This document shows, in pieces, positions 19,590-27,963 of a stretch of 52,723 nucleotides of DNA (positions within the stretch are counted from its first letter, which is position 1; each line of letters begins with the position of its first letter). Made by a program: the position numbers and the translations under genes. This DNA comes from Rhodobacter sp. Lineage in GTDB: Bacteria > Pseudomonadota > Alphaproteobacteria > Rhodobacterales > Rhodobacteraceae. The DNA lies in assembly GCA_013821825.1 (NCBI GenBank), contig PNJK01000019.1, positions 1-52,723 on the forward strand, read 5' to 3'. Under the pieces are notes generated by a model. It was given only the letters and a program-made list of their open reading frames with translations. It was not told where the DNA came from and ran no database searches.

Positions 19590-20386
19590 AGACGCTGATC
19601 GCCATTCCGGCCCGCTATGCCAGCACGCGCTATCCCGGCAAGCCTCTGGTTTCCCTGCGTGGGCCGGACGGGGCCAAGACCCTCATCCGACGCAGCTGGG
19701 AGGCGGCGATGGCTGTCGGAGGCATCGACCGGGTCGTCGTGGCCACGGACGATGACCGCATTGCCGACCATGCAACGGCCTTTGGGGCCGACGTGGTGAT
19801 GACCTCGTCCGACGCTCGAAACGGCACCGAGCGTTGCGCCGAAGTGGCTGCGAAATTGCCAGGTTTCGACGTGATCGTGAACCTGCAGGGCGATGCGCCG
19901 CTGACGCCCGCATGGTTCGTCGAGGGGCTGGTCAAGGGCCTTGCCGCCGACCCTGCCGCCGATATCGCCACCCCGGTCCTGCGCTGCGACGGCCGCGTTG
20001 TCGCGGGGTTCCTGGCCGACCGACGGGCCGGGCGTGTCGGGGGCACGACCGCTGTTTTCGGGGCGTCCGGCCGCGCGCTCTACTTTTCCAAGGAGGTCAT
20101 TCCCTATACCGGGCACGACTATGAACCGGACGAACCCACCCCGGTGTTCCACCACGTCGGCGTCTATGCTTACCGCCCGGCCGCCCTTGCGGCATATCCA
20201 GGCTGGCCCATCGGTCCGCTTGAACTGCTGGAAGGTCTGGAACAGCTGCGCTTTCTGGAAAACGGCCGCGCCGTGCTGTGTGTCGAGGTCGAAGCGCGGG
20301 GCCAGCAGTTCTGGGAGTTGAACAACCCGTCTGACGTGCCAATTATCGAAGCGATGTTGGCCGGCGGGGCGAATTCAGCGCGGTAG
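19586..20386 (+). CDS. kdsB: 3-deoxy-manno-octulosonate cytidylyltransferase-like (KdsB)
   Basis: KdsB activates Kdo as CMP-Kdo for LPS or capsule. The 266-residue product has the N-terminal nucleotide-binding motif IPARYASTRYPGKPL and the C-terminal HHVGVYAYR and ELNNPSDV segments. In place of the usual QGDEP it has QGDAP (about residue 100), and RYPGKPL replaces RMPGKPL, so the exact sugar acid might differ. It overlaps cysQ by four bases. KdsD is encoded about 10 kb away, supporting a Kdo role. Whether this is the LPS enzyme or a capsule paralogue cannot be decided from this window. Confidence 0.85.
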   Translation: MKTLIAIPARYASTRYPGKPLVSLRGPDGAKTLIRRSWEAAMAVGGIDRVVVATDDDRIADHATAFGADVVMTSSDARNGTERCAEVAAKLPGFDVIVNLQGDAPLTPAWFVEGLVKGLAADPAADIATPVLRCDGRVVAGFLADRRAGRVGGTTAVFGASGRALYFSKEVIPYTGHDYEPDEPTPVFHHVGVYAYRPAALAAYPGWPIGPLELLEGLEQLRFLENGRAVLCVEVEARGQQFWELNNPSDVPIIEAMLAGGANSAR

Positions 20387-20560
20387 CACAAATCGCTAAC
20401 AAGTGTTCACGGATAGGCGACTTTCCGCGTGCATCAAGGCCCAGCGATGTGCATCTTGCTAAGAATGCCGCGCGTCTGCCCGGATAACGACAGATTCAGG
20501 TGAGAAAGGTGGCGTTCAGGCTGCGGCTGTGGCCAGGGGCGTCAGGGGAACAGATCAAAG

Positions 20561-21457
20561 ATGAAGACCAGGAAGATCACGAAGGCAGTCTTTCCCGTGG
20601 CTGGCCTTGGTACACGATTCCTGCCTGCGACCAAGTCGATCCCCAAAGAGATCATGACCCTCGTTGACCGGCCCTTGATCCAATATGCCATCGACGAGGC
20701 CCGAGCCGCCGGGATCAAGGAATTCATCTTCGTGACCTCGCGCGGGAAGTCCGCGCTTGAGGACTATTTCGACCACGCGCCCGAACTGGAAAGCGCGCTG
20801 CGGAAATCCGGCAAGGACGACCTGCTGGAAATCCTGAAGGACACCAACATGGACAGTGGCGCCATCGCCTATGTCCGGCAAAACCGCCCGATGGGTCTTG
20901 GCCATGCCGTCTGGTGCGCCCGCCGCCTGATCGGGAACGAACCTTTCGCCGTGCTTCTGCCCGATGACGTCATCGCTGCCGAACGCCCGTGCCTGCAACA
21001 GATGGTCGAGGCGCATGCCGAAACTGGCGGCTGCATGGTCGCCGCAATGGAGGTGACGCCCGCGCGCACCTCGTCCTACGGGATTCTGGACATCGGCGAG
21101 GACGGGGGGGCCATCGTCAAGGTCAAGGGTATGGTGGAAAAGCCGAAGCCGCAGGATGCGCCCTCGAATCTGGCGGTGATTGGCCGCTATATCCTGACGC
21201 CCAAGGTGTTGACCAACCTGAACCGGATGAAACAGGGTGCCGGGGGCGAGATCCAGCTTACCGACGCCATCGCCGAGGAGACCGGCAGCAAGTCGGGGGT
21301 TTACGGGCTGCGCTTCCGCGGCCAGCGGTACGACTGCGGATCGAAGATCGGGTTCCTGCAGGCGACGGTGGCTTTCGGCCTGTCTCGCCCGGAGTTCGGG
21401 GCCGAATTCGCATCCTTTCTGCAGGAGACGATGGCCATGCAGAAGGCGGCGCAGTAG
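20561..21457 (+). CDS. galU: UTP-glucose-1-phosphate uridylyltransferase
   Basis: GalU makes UDP-glucose, the precursor of many surface glycans. The 298-residue protein has the nucleotidyltransferase motif VAGLGTRFLPATKSIPKEI near the N terminus, the GLGHAVWCAR and LLPDDVI segments and the C-terminal YDCGSKIGFLQA. Length is typical. It stands 174 bases after the KdsB-like gene; that gap shows no clear terminator or promoter to me. It leads into the glycosyltransferase genes. Confidence 0.95.
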   Translation: MKTRKITKAVFPVAGLGTRFLPATKSIPKEIMTLVDRPLIQYAIDEARAAGIKEFIFVTSRGKSALEDYFDHAPELESALRKSGKDDLLEILKDTNMDSGAIAYVRQNRPMGLGHAVWCARRLIGNEPFAVLLPDDVIAAERPCLQQMVEAHAETGGCMVAAMEVTPARTSSYGILDIGEDGGAIVKVKGMVEKPKPQDAPSNLAVIGRYILTPKVLTNLNRMKQGAGGEIQLTDAIAEETGSKSGVYGLRFRGQRYDCGSKIGFLQATVAFGLSRPEFGAEFASFLQETMAMQKAAQ

Positions 21458-21516
21458 GTTTGGAAACGGCGGCCGTGCGGCAGGGGCGCCAGCCCCACGC
21501 CTTCCCGATCGGAGAC

Positions 21517-22551
21517 TTGTCAAAGCCAGACCGGGGTCCGTCGGGAGCATGGCGGGCCTTTCAGTTGCGTCTGCGACGGAGGGGCCTGCTGTGGCGTGCG
21601 CTGCGCCGTCGCGGTCAGCTTGCCCCGGTGGCGGACCGCTCCGCCGCGATTGCACGGGGTGACATCCTTTGCTTCATGTGCCTCCGGAACGAAGCGGCAC
21701 GCCTGCCCTTCCTGCTTGCCCACAACCGCCGCCTTGGCGTGCGCCACTTCCTAATCGTCGACAACGCCAGCACCGACGGCACCGCCGCCCTTCTGGCCGA
21801 CCAGCCCGACGTGTCACTGTGGCGCACGGCGGCCAGCTACAAGGCCTCGCGCTTCGGGATGGACTGGCTGACCTGGCTGATGCTGCGGCATGGTCATGGC
21901 CATTGGTGCCTGACTCTGGATGCCGATGAGGTCCTGATCTACCCCTATTGGCAGACCCGCCCGCTCGCCGCGCTGACCGAGTGGCTTGACCGGCAGGGCC
22001 AGGCGTCATTCGGCGCATTGACTGTGGATATGTATCCCGAAGGCCCGGTGTCGCAGGGCAGCCACGCGCCGGGTGACGACCCCATTGACCACCTGAAATG
22101 GTTCGACGGCGGCAATTATCAGGTGCAGGTCCAGCCCCGGATGCGCAACCTGTGGATTCAAGGTGGCGCCCGGGCCCGCGCCTTCTTTTCCGGCCAGCCG
22201 CGCCGCGCACCGACCTTGAACAAGACGCCGCTGGTGCGCTGGCATTGGCGCTACGCCTATGTGAACTCGACCCATACCTTGCTGCCGCCGCATCTGAACG
22301 AGGTCTATGACCTCGAAGGGGGAGAGTTGACCTCGGGAGTGCTTTTGCACACCAAGTTCCTGCCCGGGATCGTTGACCGATCGGCCGAGGAAAAAGCTCG
22401 GGGTGAGCATTTTGGCGATGGGGCGCAATACGCAGCCTATTACGACCGCCTTACTGCCGACCCGGTCTTGCACTGCTCCGCCTCGACCCGTTACACCGGA
22501 TGGCGGCAGATGGAGGCGCTTGGCCTGATGTCACGCGGTGGCTGGATATGA
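21517..22551 (+). CDS. Glycosyltransferase family 2-like protein, first of two paralogues
   Basis: About 344 residues. It carries HFLIVDNASTDGT and a DxD-type LTLDADEVLIYP motif followed by RPLAALTEWLD, typical of the Glyco_tranf_2_4 group. It is a close paralogue of the next gene, sharing the order of all motifs through the C-terminal W-rich end (GWRQMEALGLMSRG). The start is uncertain: the frame has no ATG or GTG near the conserved region. I use the TTG at 21517, which gives nearly the paralogue's length, but its GGAG site is very close; TTG at 21460 or 21565 are alternatives. Donor and acceptor sugars are unknown. Confidence 0.8.
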   Translation: MSKPDRGPSGAWRAFQLRLRRRGLLWRALRRRGQLAPVADRSAAIARGDILCFMCLRNEAARLPFLLAHNRRLGVRHFLIVDNASTDGTAALLADQPDVSLWRTAASYKASRFGMDWLTWLMLRHGHGHWCLTLDADEVLIYPYWQTRPLAALTEWLDRQGQASFGALTVDMYPEGPVSQGSHAPGDDPIDHLKWFDGGNYQVQVQPRMRNLWIQGGARARAFFSGQPRRAPTLNKTPLVRWHWRYAYVNSTHTLLPPHLNEVYDLEGGELTSGVLLHTKFLPGIVDRSAEEKARGEHFGDGAQYAAYYDRLTADPVLHCSASTRYTGWRQMEALGLMSRGGWI

Positions 22552-22561
22552 GCGGGGCGGA

Positions 22562-23572
22562 ATGGGCCTGATCTCGATCTATCGCCTGCGGCTTCGGCGG
22601 AAGTATCTGCTGGCCCGCGCTTTTCGTCGGCGTCGTCAGATAAGGCCGGTCACGAACCGGATGTCCGGGCTGCGACCGCAGCCGATCCTGCTGTTTGCGA
22701 CCATGCGGAACGAACGTATCCGGCTGCCGTTTTTCCTGGACTACTACCGCAACCTTGGGGTCGATCACTTCCTCATCGTCGACAATGCGTCGGACGACGG
22801 TACCCGCGAATATCTGGCCGAGCAGCCGGATGTCACGCTGTGGACCGCCTCGGCCGGCTACAAGCAATCCCGCTTCGGGATGGACTGGATGATGCATCTT
22901 CTGCGGCGGCACGGCCAGGGCAAGTGGTGCCTGACCGTCGACGTCGATGAGTTCCTGGTTTATCCGTTTTGCGAAACGCGCCCGCTGCGCGCCCTGACCG
23001 ACTGGCTGGACAGCGCCGGGTCCCGCGCCTTTTCGGCGATGCTGCTGGACATGTATCCGAAAGGCGCGATGCACGAGCAGCCTTACAGCGAGGGTCAGAA
23101 CCCGTTCGAGATCGCCCAGTATTTCGACAGCGGCAACTACACCGTGCGCCGTAACTGGCCCTATCTGAACCTCTGGATCCAGGGCGGACCGCGCGCGCGG
23201 GTGTTCTTCCAGGACCTCCCGAAGCGGTCCCCCGCGTTGAACAAGATCCCTCTGGTCAAGTGGGACCGCAGCTATGCCTATGTCAGCTCCACCCACATGA
23301 TGCTGCCGCGCGGCCTTAACCTGACCTACGAAGACAGCGGCGGGGAAAAGCCCTCGGGCTGCCTGCTGCACGCGAAGTTTCTTGATAGATTCGCCATCAA
23401 GGCCGAGGAAGAGCTGCGCCGTGGCCAGCATTACGCCGAAAGCCACGAATACCGCGCCTACCGCGAAGGCATCGCCAACGAACGCGATCTTTGGTGCATG
23501 TGGAGCGAGAAGTATATCAACTGGCGCCAGCTTGAAATCCTGGGCCTGATGTCGAAAGGAAACTGGGCGTGA
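22562..23572 (+). CDS. Glycosyltransferase family 2-like protein, second of two paralogues
   Basis: A 336-residue paralogue of the preceding gene, with HFLIVDNASDDGT, LTVDVDEFLVYP and RPLRALTDWLD at matching positions and the same C-terminal end (NWRQLEILGLMSKG). It is probably the product of an old tandem duplication that has diverged in acceptor region. An upstream ATG at 22538 overlaps the previous gene; I prefer the ATG at 22562, which has a GGGGCGGA site and aligns with the conserved basic beginning (YRLRLRRK). It overlaps the next gene by four bases (GTGA). Confidence 0.85.
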   Translation: MGLISIYRLRLRRKYLLARAFRRRRQIRPVTNRMSGLRPQPILLFATMRNERIRLPFFLDYYRNLGVDHFLIVDNASDDGTREYLAEQPDVTLWTASAGYKQSRFGMDWMMHLLRRHGQGKWCLTVDVDEFLVYPFCETRPLRALTDWLDSAGSRAFSAMLLDMYPKGAMHEQPYSEGQNPFEIAQYFDSGNYTVRRNWPYLNLWIQGGPRARVFFQDLPKRSPALNKIPLVKWDRSYAYVSSTHMMLPRGLNLTYEDSGGEKPSGCLLHAKFLDRFAIKAEEELRRGQHYAESHEYRAYREGIANERDLWCMWSEKYINWRQLEILGLMSKGNWA

Positions 23573-25266
23573 CGGTTGGTATAGTCATGCTGTGTCACAC
23601 CGCGCTGGACCGCGCGGCACAGGTGGCCCGGCACTGGGCGGTCCATGGTTGCCCGGTCGTCATCCATCTGGATCGGCGGGTCGGCAATGCTGACCGCGAC
23701 CGGTTGACTGCCGCGCTGGCTGATCTTCCGGATGTCCGCTTTTCGGCCCGCGTCGCCTGCGAATGGGGAACCTTCGGGCTGGTCGAAGCGACGATCGAGG
23801 CCGCTGTCCAGATGCTGCATGATTTCCCGCAGGCCCGGCATATCTACCTTGCCTCCGGCTCTTGTCTGCCGATCCGCCCGGTAGCCGAGTTGCAGGCCCA
23901 TCTCGCCGCGCACCCGCATACCGACTTCATCGAAAGCGTCACCACCGCCGATGTCGGCTGGACCACCGGCGGGTTGAACAAGGAGCGCTTTACCCTGCGA
24001 TTTCCCTTCTCGTGGAAAAGGCAGCGCCGACTGTTCGATACTTATGTCCAACTGCAACGCCGCCTTGGGATTCAGCGCCGGATCCCCGCAGGTATCGTGC
24101 CGCATCTTGGCAGCCAGTGGTGGTGCCTGACCCGCTCCACGCTTGAGGCGATCCTCAAGCATCCCGACCGCGCGCGGCATGACCGCTATTTCCGCAGGGT
24201 CTGGATTCCGGACGAAAGCTATTTCCAGACGCTGGTCCGGCAGGTTTCGGCGCGGGTCGAAAGCCGATCGCTGACGCTGTCGAAGTTCGACTTTCAGGGC
24301 CGGCCCCACGTCTTTTACGACGATCACCTGCATCTGTTGCGCCGGACCGAGGCGTTTGTCGCGCGCAAGATCTGGCCGCAGGCCGATCTGCTTTATGACA
24401 CCTATCTTTCTGCGAACGCGGACACGGCAAGCCGGCTGGAACCCAACCCCGGCAAGATAGACCGGCTTTTTGCCAAGGCCGTCGAGAGGCGCACGCGTGG
24501 ACGTCCCGGTCTCTTCATGCAAAGCCGCTTTCCAACCAAGACCCATGGCGGCAACCGGTCAGCCGCGCCATATGGCGTCTTCGAAGGCTTTGGCGACCTC
24601 TTCCACGACTTCCACCCATGGCTGGCACGCGCGACCGGTGTCCGCGTTCACGGGCATCTTTTCGCTCCCGACCGGGTGCAGTTCGCCGATGCCGAGGCGG
24701 TCTTCAAGGGAGGCCTGTCCGACAGCGCCAGCCTGCGCGACTACAATCCCCGCAGTTTTCTGACCAGTCTGGTCTGGAACACCCGCGGTGAACGCCAGTG
24801 CTTTCAGTTCGGACCGGGCGATGCGCAGGAGATCACCTCCTTCCTGGCCGGTGATCCCAATGCCAGCATCATGGTCGTCTCTGGCGCCTTTGCCATTCCG
24901 CTATGGCGGTCAGGCCGGACCGTCCCCGAAATCCGGGCCGAGGCTGCGCGCCTTCAGAAGATCGAGGCCGACTTCATCGCCTTGCTCAACACGCAAGAGA
25001 CGAAGGCCCGCGCCCGTGTCTGGACACTTGCCGATTTCGTCGAGGACCCGGTCGAACCTCTGCACCAGATCGTTGATGATCTGAATCCGCGCGCGCCCCA
25101 CCGTTTGACCGAATTGCCGCGCATGGTCGATCTTTCGGGTTTCGCTGAATTCCTGCAAGAGCTGCGCAACCAGGGCATGCAGCCGGTGCTGATGGGGGAT
25201 TTCCCAGCCTCGATCGACATGGACCGCATCGGTAAGGGCCTGTCGCGCCCGCAAGTGGCGAACTGA
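23569..25266 (+). CDS. GT14-like beta-1,6-N-acetylglucosaminyltransferase with DUF5928 tail
   Basis: A 565-residue two-part protein. The N-terminal half (about 1-260) resembles core-2/I-branching enzymes (GVIVMLCHT-like start, VIHLDRR, IYLASGSCLPIRP, GSQWWCLTR). The C-terminal half (about 300-565) matches what I know as the DUF5928 extension of Rhodobacterales proteins, with no known activity. In established members the GT14 fold adds a GlcNAc or xylose branch. The start is a GTG coupled to the preceding glycosyltransferase. It probably modifies the same surface glycan as its neighbours. Confidence 0.82.
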   Translation: MTVGIVMLCHTALDRAAQVARHWAVHGCPVVIHLDRRVGNADRDRLTAALADLPDVRFSARVACEWGTFGLVEATIEAAVQMLHDFPQARHIYLASGSCLPIRPVAELQAHLAAHPHTDFIESVTTADVGWTTGGLNKERFTLRFPFSWKRQRRLFDTYVQLQRRLGIQRRIPAGIVPHLGSQWWCLTRSTLEAILKHPDRARHDRYFRRVWIPDESYFQTLVRQVSARVESRSLTLSKFDFQGRPHVFYDDHLHLLRRTEAFVARKIWPQADLLYDTYLSANADTASRLEPNPGKIDRLFAKAVERRTRGRPGLFMQSRFPTKTHGGNRSAAPYGVFEGFGDLFHDFHPWLARATGVRVHGHLFAPDRVQFADAEAVFKGGLSDSASLRDYNPRSFLTSLVWNTRGERQCFQFGPGDAQEITSFLAGDPNASIMVVSGAFAIPLWRSGRTVPEIRAEAARLQKIEADFIALLNTQETKARARVWTLADFVEDPVEPLHQIVDDLNPRAPHRLTELPRMVDLSGFAEFLQELRNQGMQPVLMGDFPASIDMDRIGKGLSRPQVAN

Positions 25267-25270
25267 TCGC

Positions 25271-26668
25271 ATGGCTGGCCCGTTCCACAGCTTTGTCCTA
25301 TTCGCCGAAATGCGCACAGGATCGAATTTTCTTGAGGCCAACCTGAACGCGCTTCCCGGCGTCACCAGCCATGGCGAGGTGTTCAACCCGCATTTTATCG
25401 GCAAGCGGGACCAGCTGGAGCTGTTCGGGATCACTTTGGCTGATCGTGAGGCGAACCCCAAGCCCATGCTGCGCAAGTTGAGGGCAGAGGCCGAAGGTCT
25501 TGCCGGGTTCCGCTTTTTCCATGACCACGATCCGCGTGTGCTTGATCTGGTCATGGAAGATCCCGGCTACGCCAAGATCATCCTCACCCGCAATCCGCTG
25601 GAAAGCTATGTCAGCTGGAAGATCGCCAATGTGACCGGTCAGTGGAAACTGACCAATGCCAAGGGTTTGAAATCCGCCAAGGCGCATTTTGACGCCGGTG
25701 AGTTCCGACGCCATCTTGCCACGCTGCAAGAGTTCCAGCTGCAGCTTCTGAACCGGTTGCAGACCACGGGCCAGACGGCATTCTACATCGACTATGAAGA
25801 CCTGTCGTCGGTCGAGGTACTGAACGGCCTTGCCGCGTTTCTTGGGGTCGAGGGACGGCTGAAGGCGATCGATGACACGCTGAAGAAGCAGAACCCGGAG
25901 CCGGTCGAAGCAAAGCTGGAAAACCCCGAGGCTCTGGCTGACATCCTGCCCGGGCTGGATGTCTTTGCCCTTGCGCGCCCCCCGAATTTCGAACCCCGCC
26001 GCGCGGGGGCGATTCCGACTGCGGTGGCCTCAGAGACTGCGCCATTGCTGTTCTTCCCCATCCGCTCGGCCCCGGATGGCATCATCCGCGATTGGCTTGG
26101 CAGTCTTGGCGGGCTGAGTGAGGGGTTCGAGCAGAAGGCATTGCGCCATTGGAAACGGACCAATCCCGGCCATCGCAGCTTTACCGTGATCCGCCATCCC
26201 CTGCTGCGCGCGCATGTGGCGTTTCGCGAGATGATCGTTTCGGGCAGGCTGGCAGAGCATCGCCGCACTTTGATCCGGGCGTACAAGGCGGTGTTGCCGG
26301 ACCCAGGAGAGCTTTTTCCCGACGTCGCATCGGAACGGGCCGCATTCAATGTGTTCCTGCGCTATGCCCGTCTGGCAACTGCCGGACAGACCGGCCAGCG
26401 GGTGAATCCGAACTGGGCCAGCCAGACGGCGGTCCTGCAGGGATTCGCGGCCTTCCAGCCGCTTGATCTGGTGATACGGGAGGATCGGCTGGCGGAAGGT
26501 CTTGCCTTCCTTGCGGCAGAGATCGGCCATGCGGCCCCGCCGGTACTGCTGCCGGATACTTCGGCTTTGGCGCTTGAAGCCATCTACGACAACAGCCTGG
26601 AGGCCGCCGCAGCCGAAGCTTATTCCCGTGACTACACGGGGTTCGGCTTTGACCGCTGGCGCCCTTAG
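25271..26668 (+). CDS. Sulfotransferase (NodH-like) with a second degenerate half
   Basis: A 465-residue protein. The N-terminal half has a PAPS 5'-phosphosulfate loop (FAEMRTGSNFLE, residues about 11-22) and a 3'-phosphate-binding segment (ILTRNPLESYVSWK, about 103-116), as in Stf0/NodH-type sulfotransferases. The C-terminal half (about 250-465) starts FFPIRSAPDG where a loop would sit, without a clear phosphosulfate-binding motif. It retains a segment similar to the second motif (FTVIRHPLLRAHVAF, near residue 305). It therefore looks like a tandem arrangement with one active half. It ends by overlapping the convergent ptsN stop by four bases. Confidence 0.8.
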   Translation: MAGPFHSFVLFAEMRTGSNFLEANLNALPGVTSHGEVFNPHFIGKRDQLELFGITLADREANPKPMLRKLRAEAEGLAGFRFFHDHDPRVLDLVMEDPGYAKIILTRNPLESYVSWKIANVTGQWKLTNAKGLKSAKAHFDAGEFRRHLATLQEFQLQLLNRLQTTGQTAFYIDYEDLSSVEVLNGLAAFLGVEGRLKAIDDTLKKQNPEPVEAKLENPEALADILPGLDVFALARPPNFEPRRAGAIPTAVASETAPLLFFPIRSAPDGIIRDWLGSLGGLSEGFEQKALRHWKRTNPGHRSFTVIRHPLLRAHVAFREMIVSGRLAEHRRTLIRAYKAVLPDPGELFPDVASERAAFNVFLRYARLATAGQTGQRVNPNWASQTAVLQGFAAFQPLDLVIREDRLAEGLAFLAAEIGHAAPPVLLPDTSALALEAIYDNSLEAAAAEAYSRDYTGFGFDRWRP

Positions 26669-27129
26669 GCCGCCTGCGGTGCGCGGCTTTCGGTTAGAAT
26701 CGCGTGCAGCTTTGCCGTATCACTGTTGGCCCGCAGCTTTGCCACCACGGCGGGATCGCGCATTGTGCGGCTGACCAGCGCCAGGGCCTTCAGATGGTCC
26801 ACGCCGGAATCCTTCGGGGCAAACAGACCGAAAACCAGATCGACCGGCTGACGGTCAACGCTGTCGTAATCAAGTGGCTTTTCCAGCCGCACGAACACGC
26901 CGACGATGCCCGTCAAGTCCTCCAGCCGCGCGTGCGGCAAGGCCACGCCATGGCCCACGCCCGTCGGGCCCAGCGTTTCGCGCTCTTGCAGCCCGTCGAT
27001 GGCGACCGCCGCGCTTAGCCCGTAGGCTTGCGCGGCGATCTCGCCCAGCTCCTGGAAGAGCCGCTTCTTCGAGGTGAACTGCCCGACAACCCGAACGGCG
27101 GCTGGCGTCAATAGCTTGGAAAGTTCCAT
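26665..27129 (-). CDS. ptsN: PTS IIA-like nitrogen regulatory protein PtsN
   Basis: EIIA-Ntr, 154 residues, accepts phosphate from NPr and regulates metabolism and potassium or nitrogen balance rather than transporting sugar. The active-site histidine is in GVALPHARLEDL (near residue 67), in a standard PTS EIIA type-2 domain. It is the last gene of the lpt-hpf-ptsN run, 34 bases after hpf, the usual neighbour order, although rpoN is absent between lptB and hpf. Confidence 0.94.
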   Translation of the reverse strand: MELSKLLTPAAVRVVGQFTSKKRLFQELGEIAAQAYGLSAAVAIDGLQERETLGPTGVGHGVALPHARLEDLTGIVGVFVRLEKPLDYDSVDRQPVDLVFGLFAPKDSGVDHLKALALVSRTMRDPAVVAKLRANSDTAKLHAILTESRAPQAA

Positions 27130-27163
27130 GAGACGGCGATGTTCCTACGCCACGCGGGGCGCC

Positions 27164-27739
27164 TTACTGACTGTTGCGGGGATCGATCCAGCCGATGTTC
27201 CCGTCTTCCCGACGGTACACGACATTCACGCCCCCATGGCCTTCATTCCGAAACACCAGCATGCGTTGCCCTGCCAGTTCCAGCTGCATCACGGCCTCGC
27301 CGACGGTGATCGAAGGGATCTTCGTCTCCATCTCGGCGATTACGATCGGCTGCAGCGTATCGGGCTCGACATCCTCGGCTTCTCCAGACGAGGCGAGGAT
27401 ATACGAGGACGCTCCGCCGAATTCAACTGGCGCCGTGCGGTGGTTGTGATGGTTGCGGATGCGGCGTTTGTAGCGGCGCAGCTGCTTGTCCATCTTTTCG
27501 CGGCAGGATTCGAAGGCGGCATAGATTTCGGGCGCGTGGCCCTTGGCCTGGGCGGTCAGGCCGGTGGACAGGTGGATCACTGTTTCACAGACAAACTCAT
27601 GCGCCATACGGGAAAAAACCACGACACATTCAGTCGGGCGCTGGGCATATTTCTCGACCACCTCGCCCAATTCCGCCTTCACGTGGGTCTGCAGGGCCTC
27701 ACCGACGTCGATCTGTTTTCCACTGATCTGATAGCGCAT
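27164..27739 (-). CDS. hpf: Ribosome hibernation-promoting factor, long form
   Basis: Long HPF dimerises 70S ribosomes into inactive 100S particles in slow growth. The 191-residue protein has the N-terminal S30AE domain (about 1-105, with QISGKQIDVGEAL and KGHAPEIYAAFE) and the C-terminal dimerisation domain (about 135-191, VGEAVMQLELAGQRMLVF). I use the ATG at 27739, which has an excellent AAGAGGAGAGG site, rather than an ATG six codons upstream. A 224-base leader separates it from lptB. Confidence 0.94.
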   Translation of the reverse strand: MRYQISGKQIDVGEALQTHVKAELGEVVEKYAQRPTECVVVFSRMAHEFVCETVIHLSTGLTAQAKGHAPEIYAAFESCREKMDKQLRRYKRRIRNHHNHRTAPVEFGGASSYILASSGEAEDVEPDTLQPIVIAEMETKIPSITVGEAVMQLELAGQRMLVFRNEGHGGVNVVYRREDGNIGWIDPRNSQ

Positions 27740-27898
27740 GGCCTCTCCTCTTCTCATGCCGCCGGCAAAGCCGGGTCATCCCGGGCTGTCCGGGTCTTCC
27801 AGTTTGGTACGGAAAAAACGTTGCGTCAGTGCAGGTTTGCCGGCTGGGGTCACCGCGGCGGACCGGAACAGAGCAAGGGCATCGAACGCACGCATTAT

Positions 27899-27923
27899 GG
27901 GCATTTGGCGTCACGCCATGCCC
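27899..27923. repeat. Inverted repeat between lptB and hpf
   Basis: GGGCA-TT-TGGCG and CGCCA-TGCCC form a ten-base-pair stem with a TT bulge and a TCA loop. It lies about 40 bases past the lptB stop, on the minus-strand route to hpf. No T-run follows in either direction, so it may be a weak or factor-dependent terminator, or an operator. On the minus strand a TTGACA hexamer lies just upstream of it, but I see no convincing -10 partner. Confidence 0.5.
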
Positions 27924-27963
27924 CCTTGTCAACCGAATCGATGGGGTCGCGCGCGAAGATGCG

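Noticed and set aside
27740-27963. tRNA or small RNA gene in the hpf leader
   Set aside because: No cloverleaf or terminator-bearing RNA structure could be seen.
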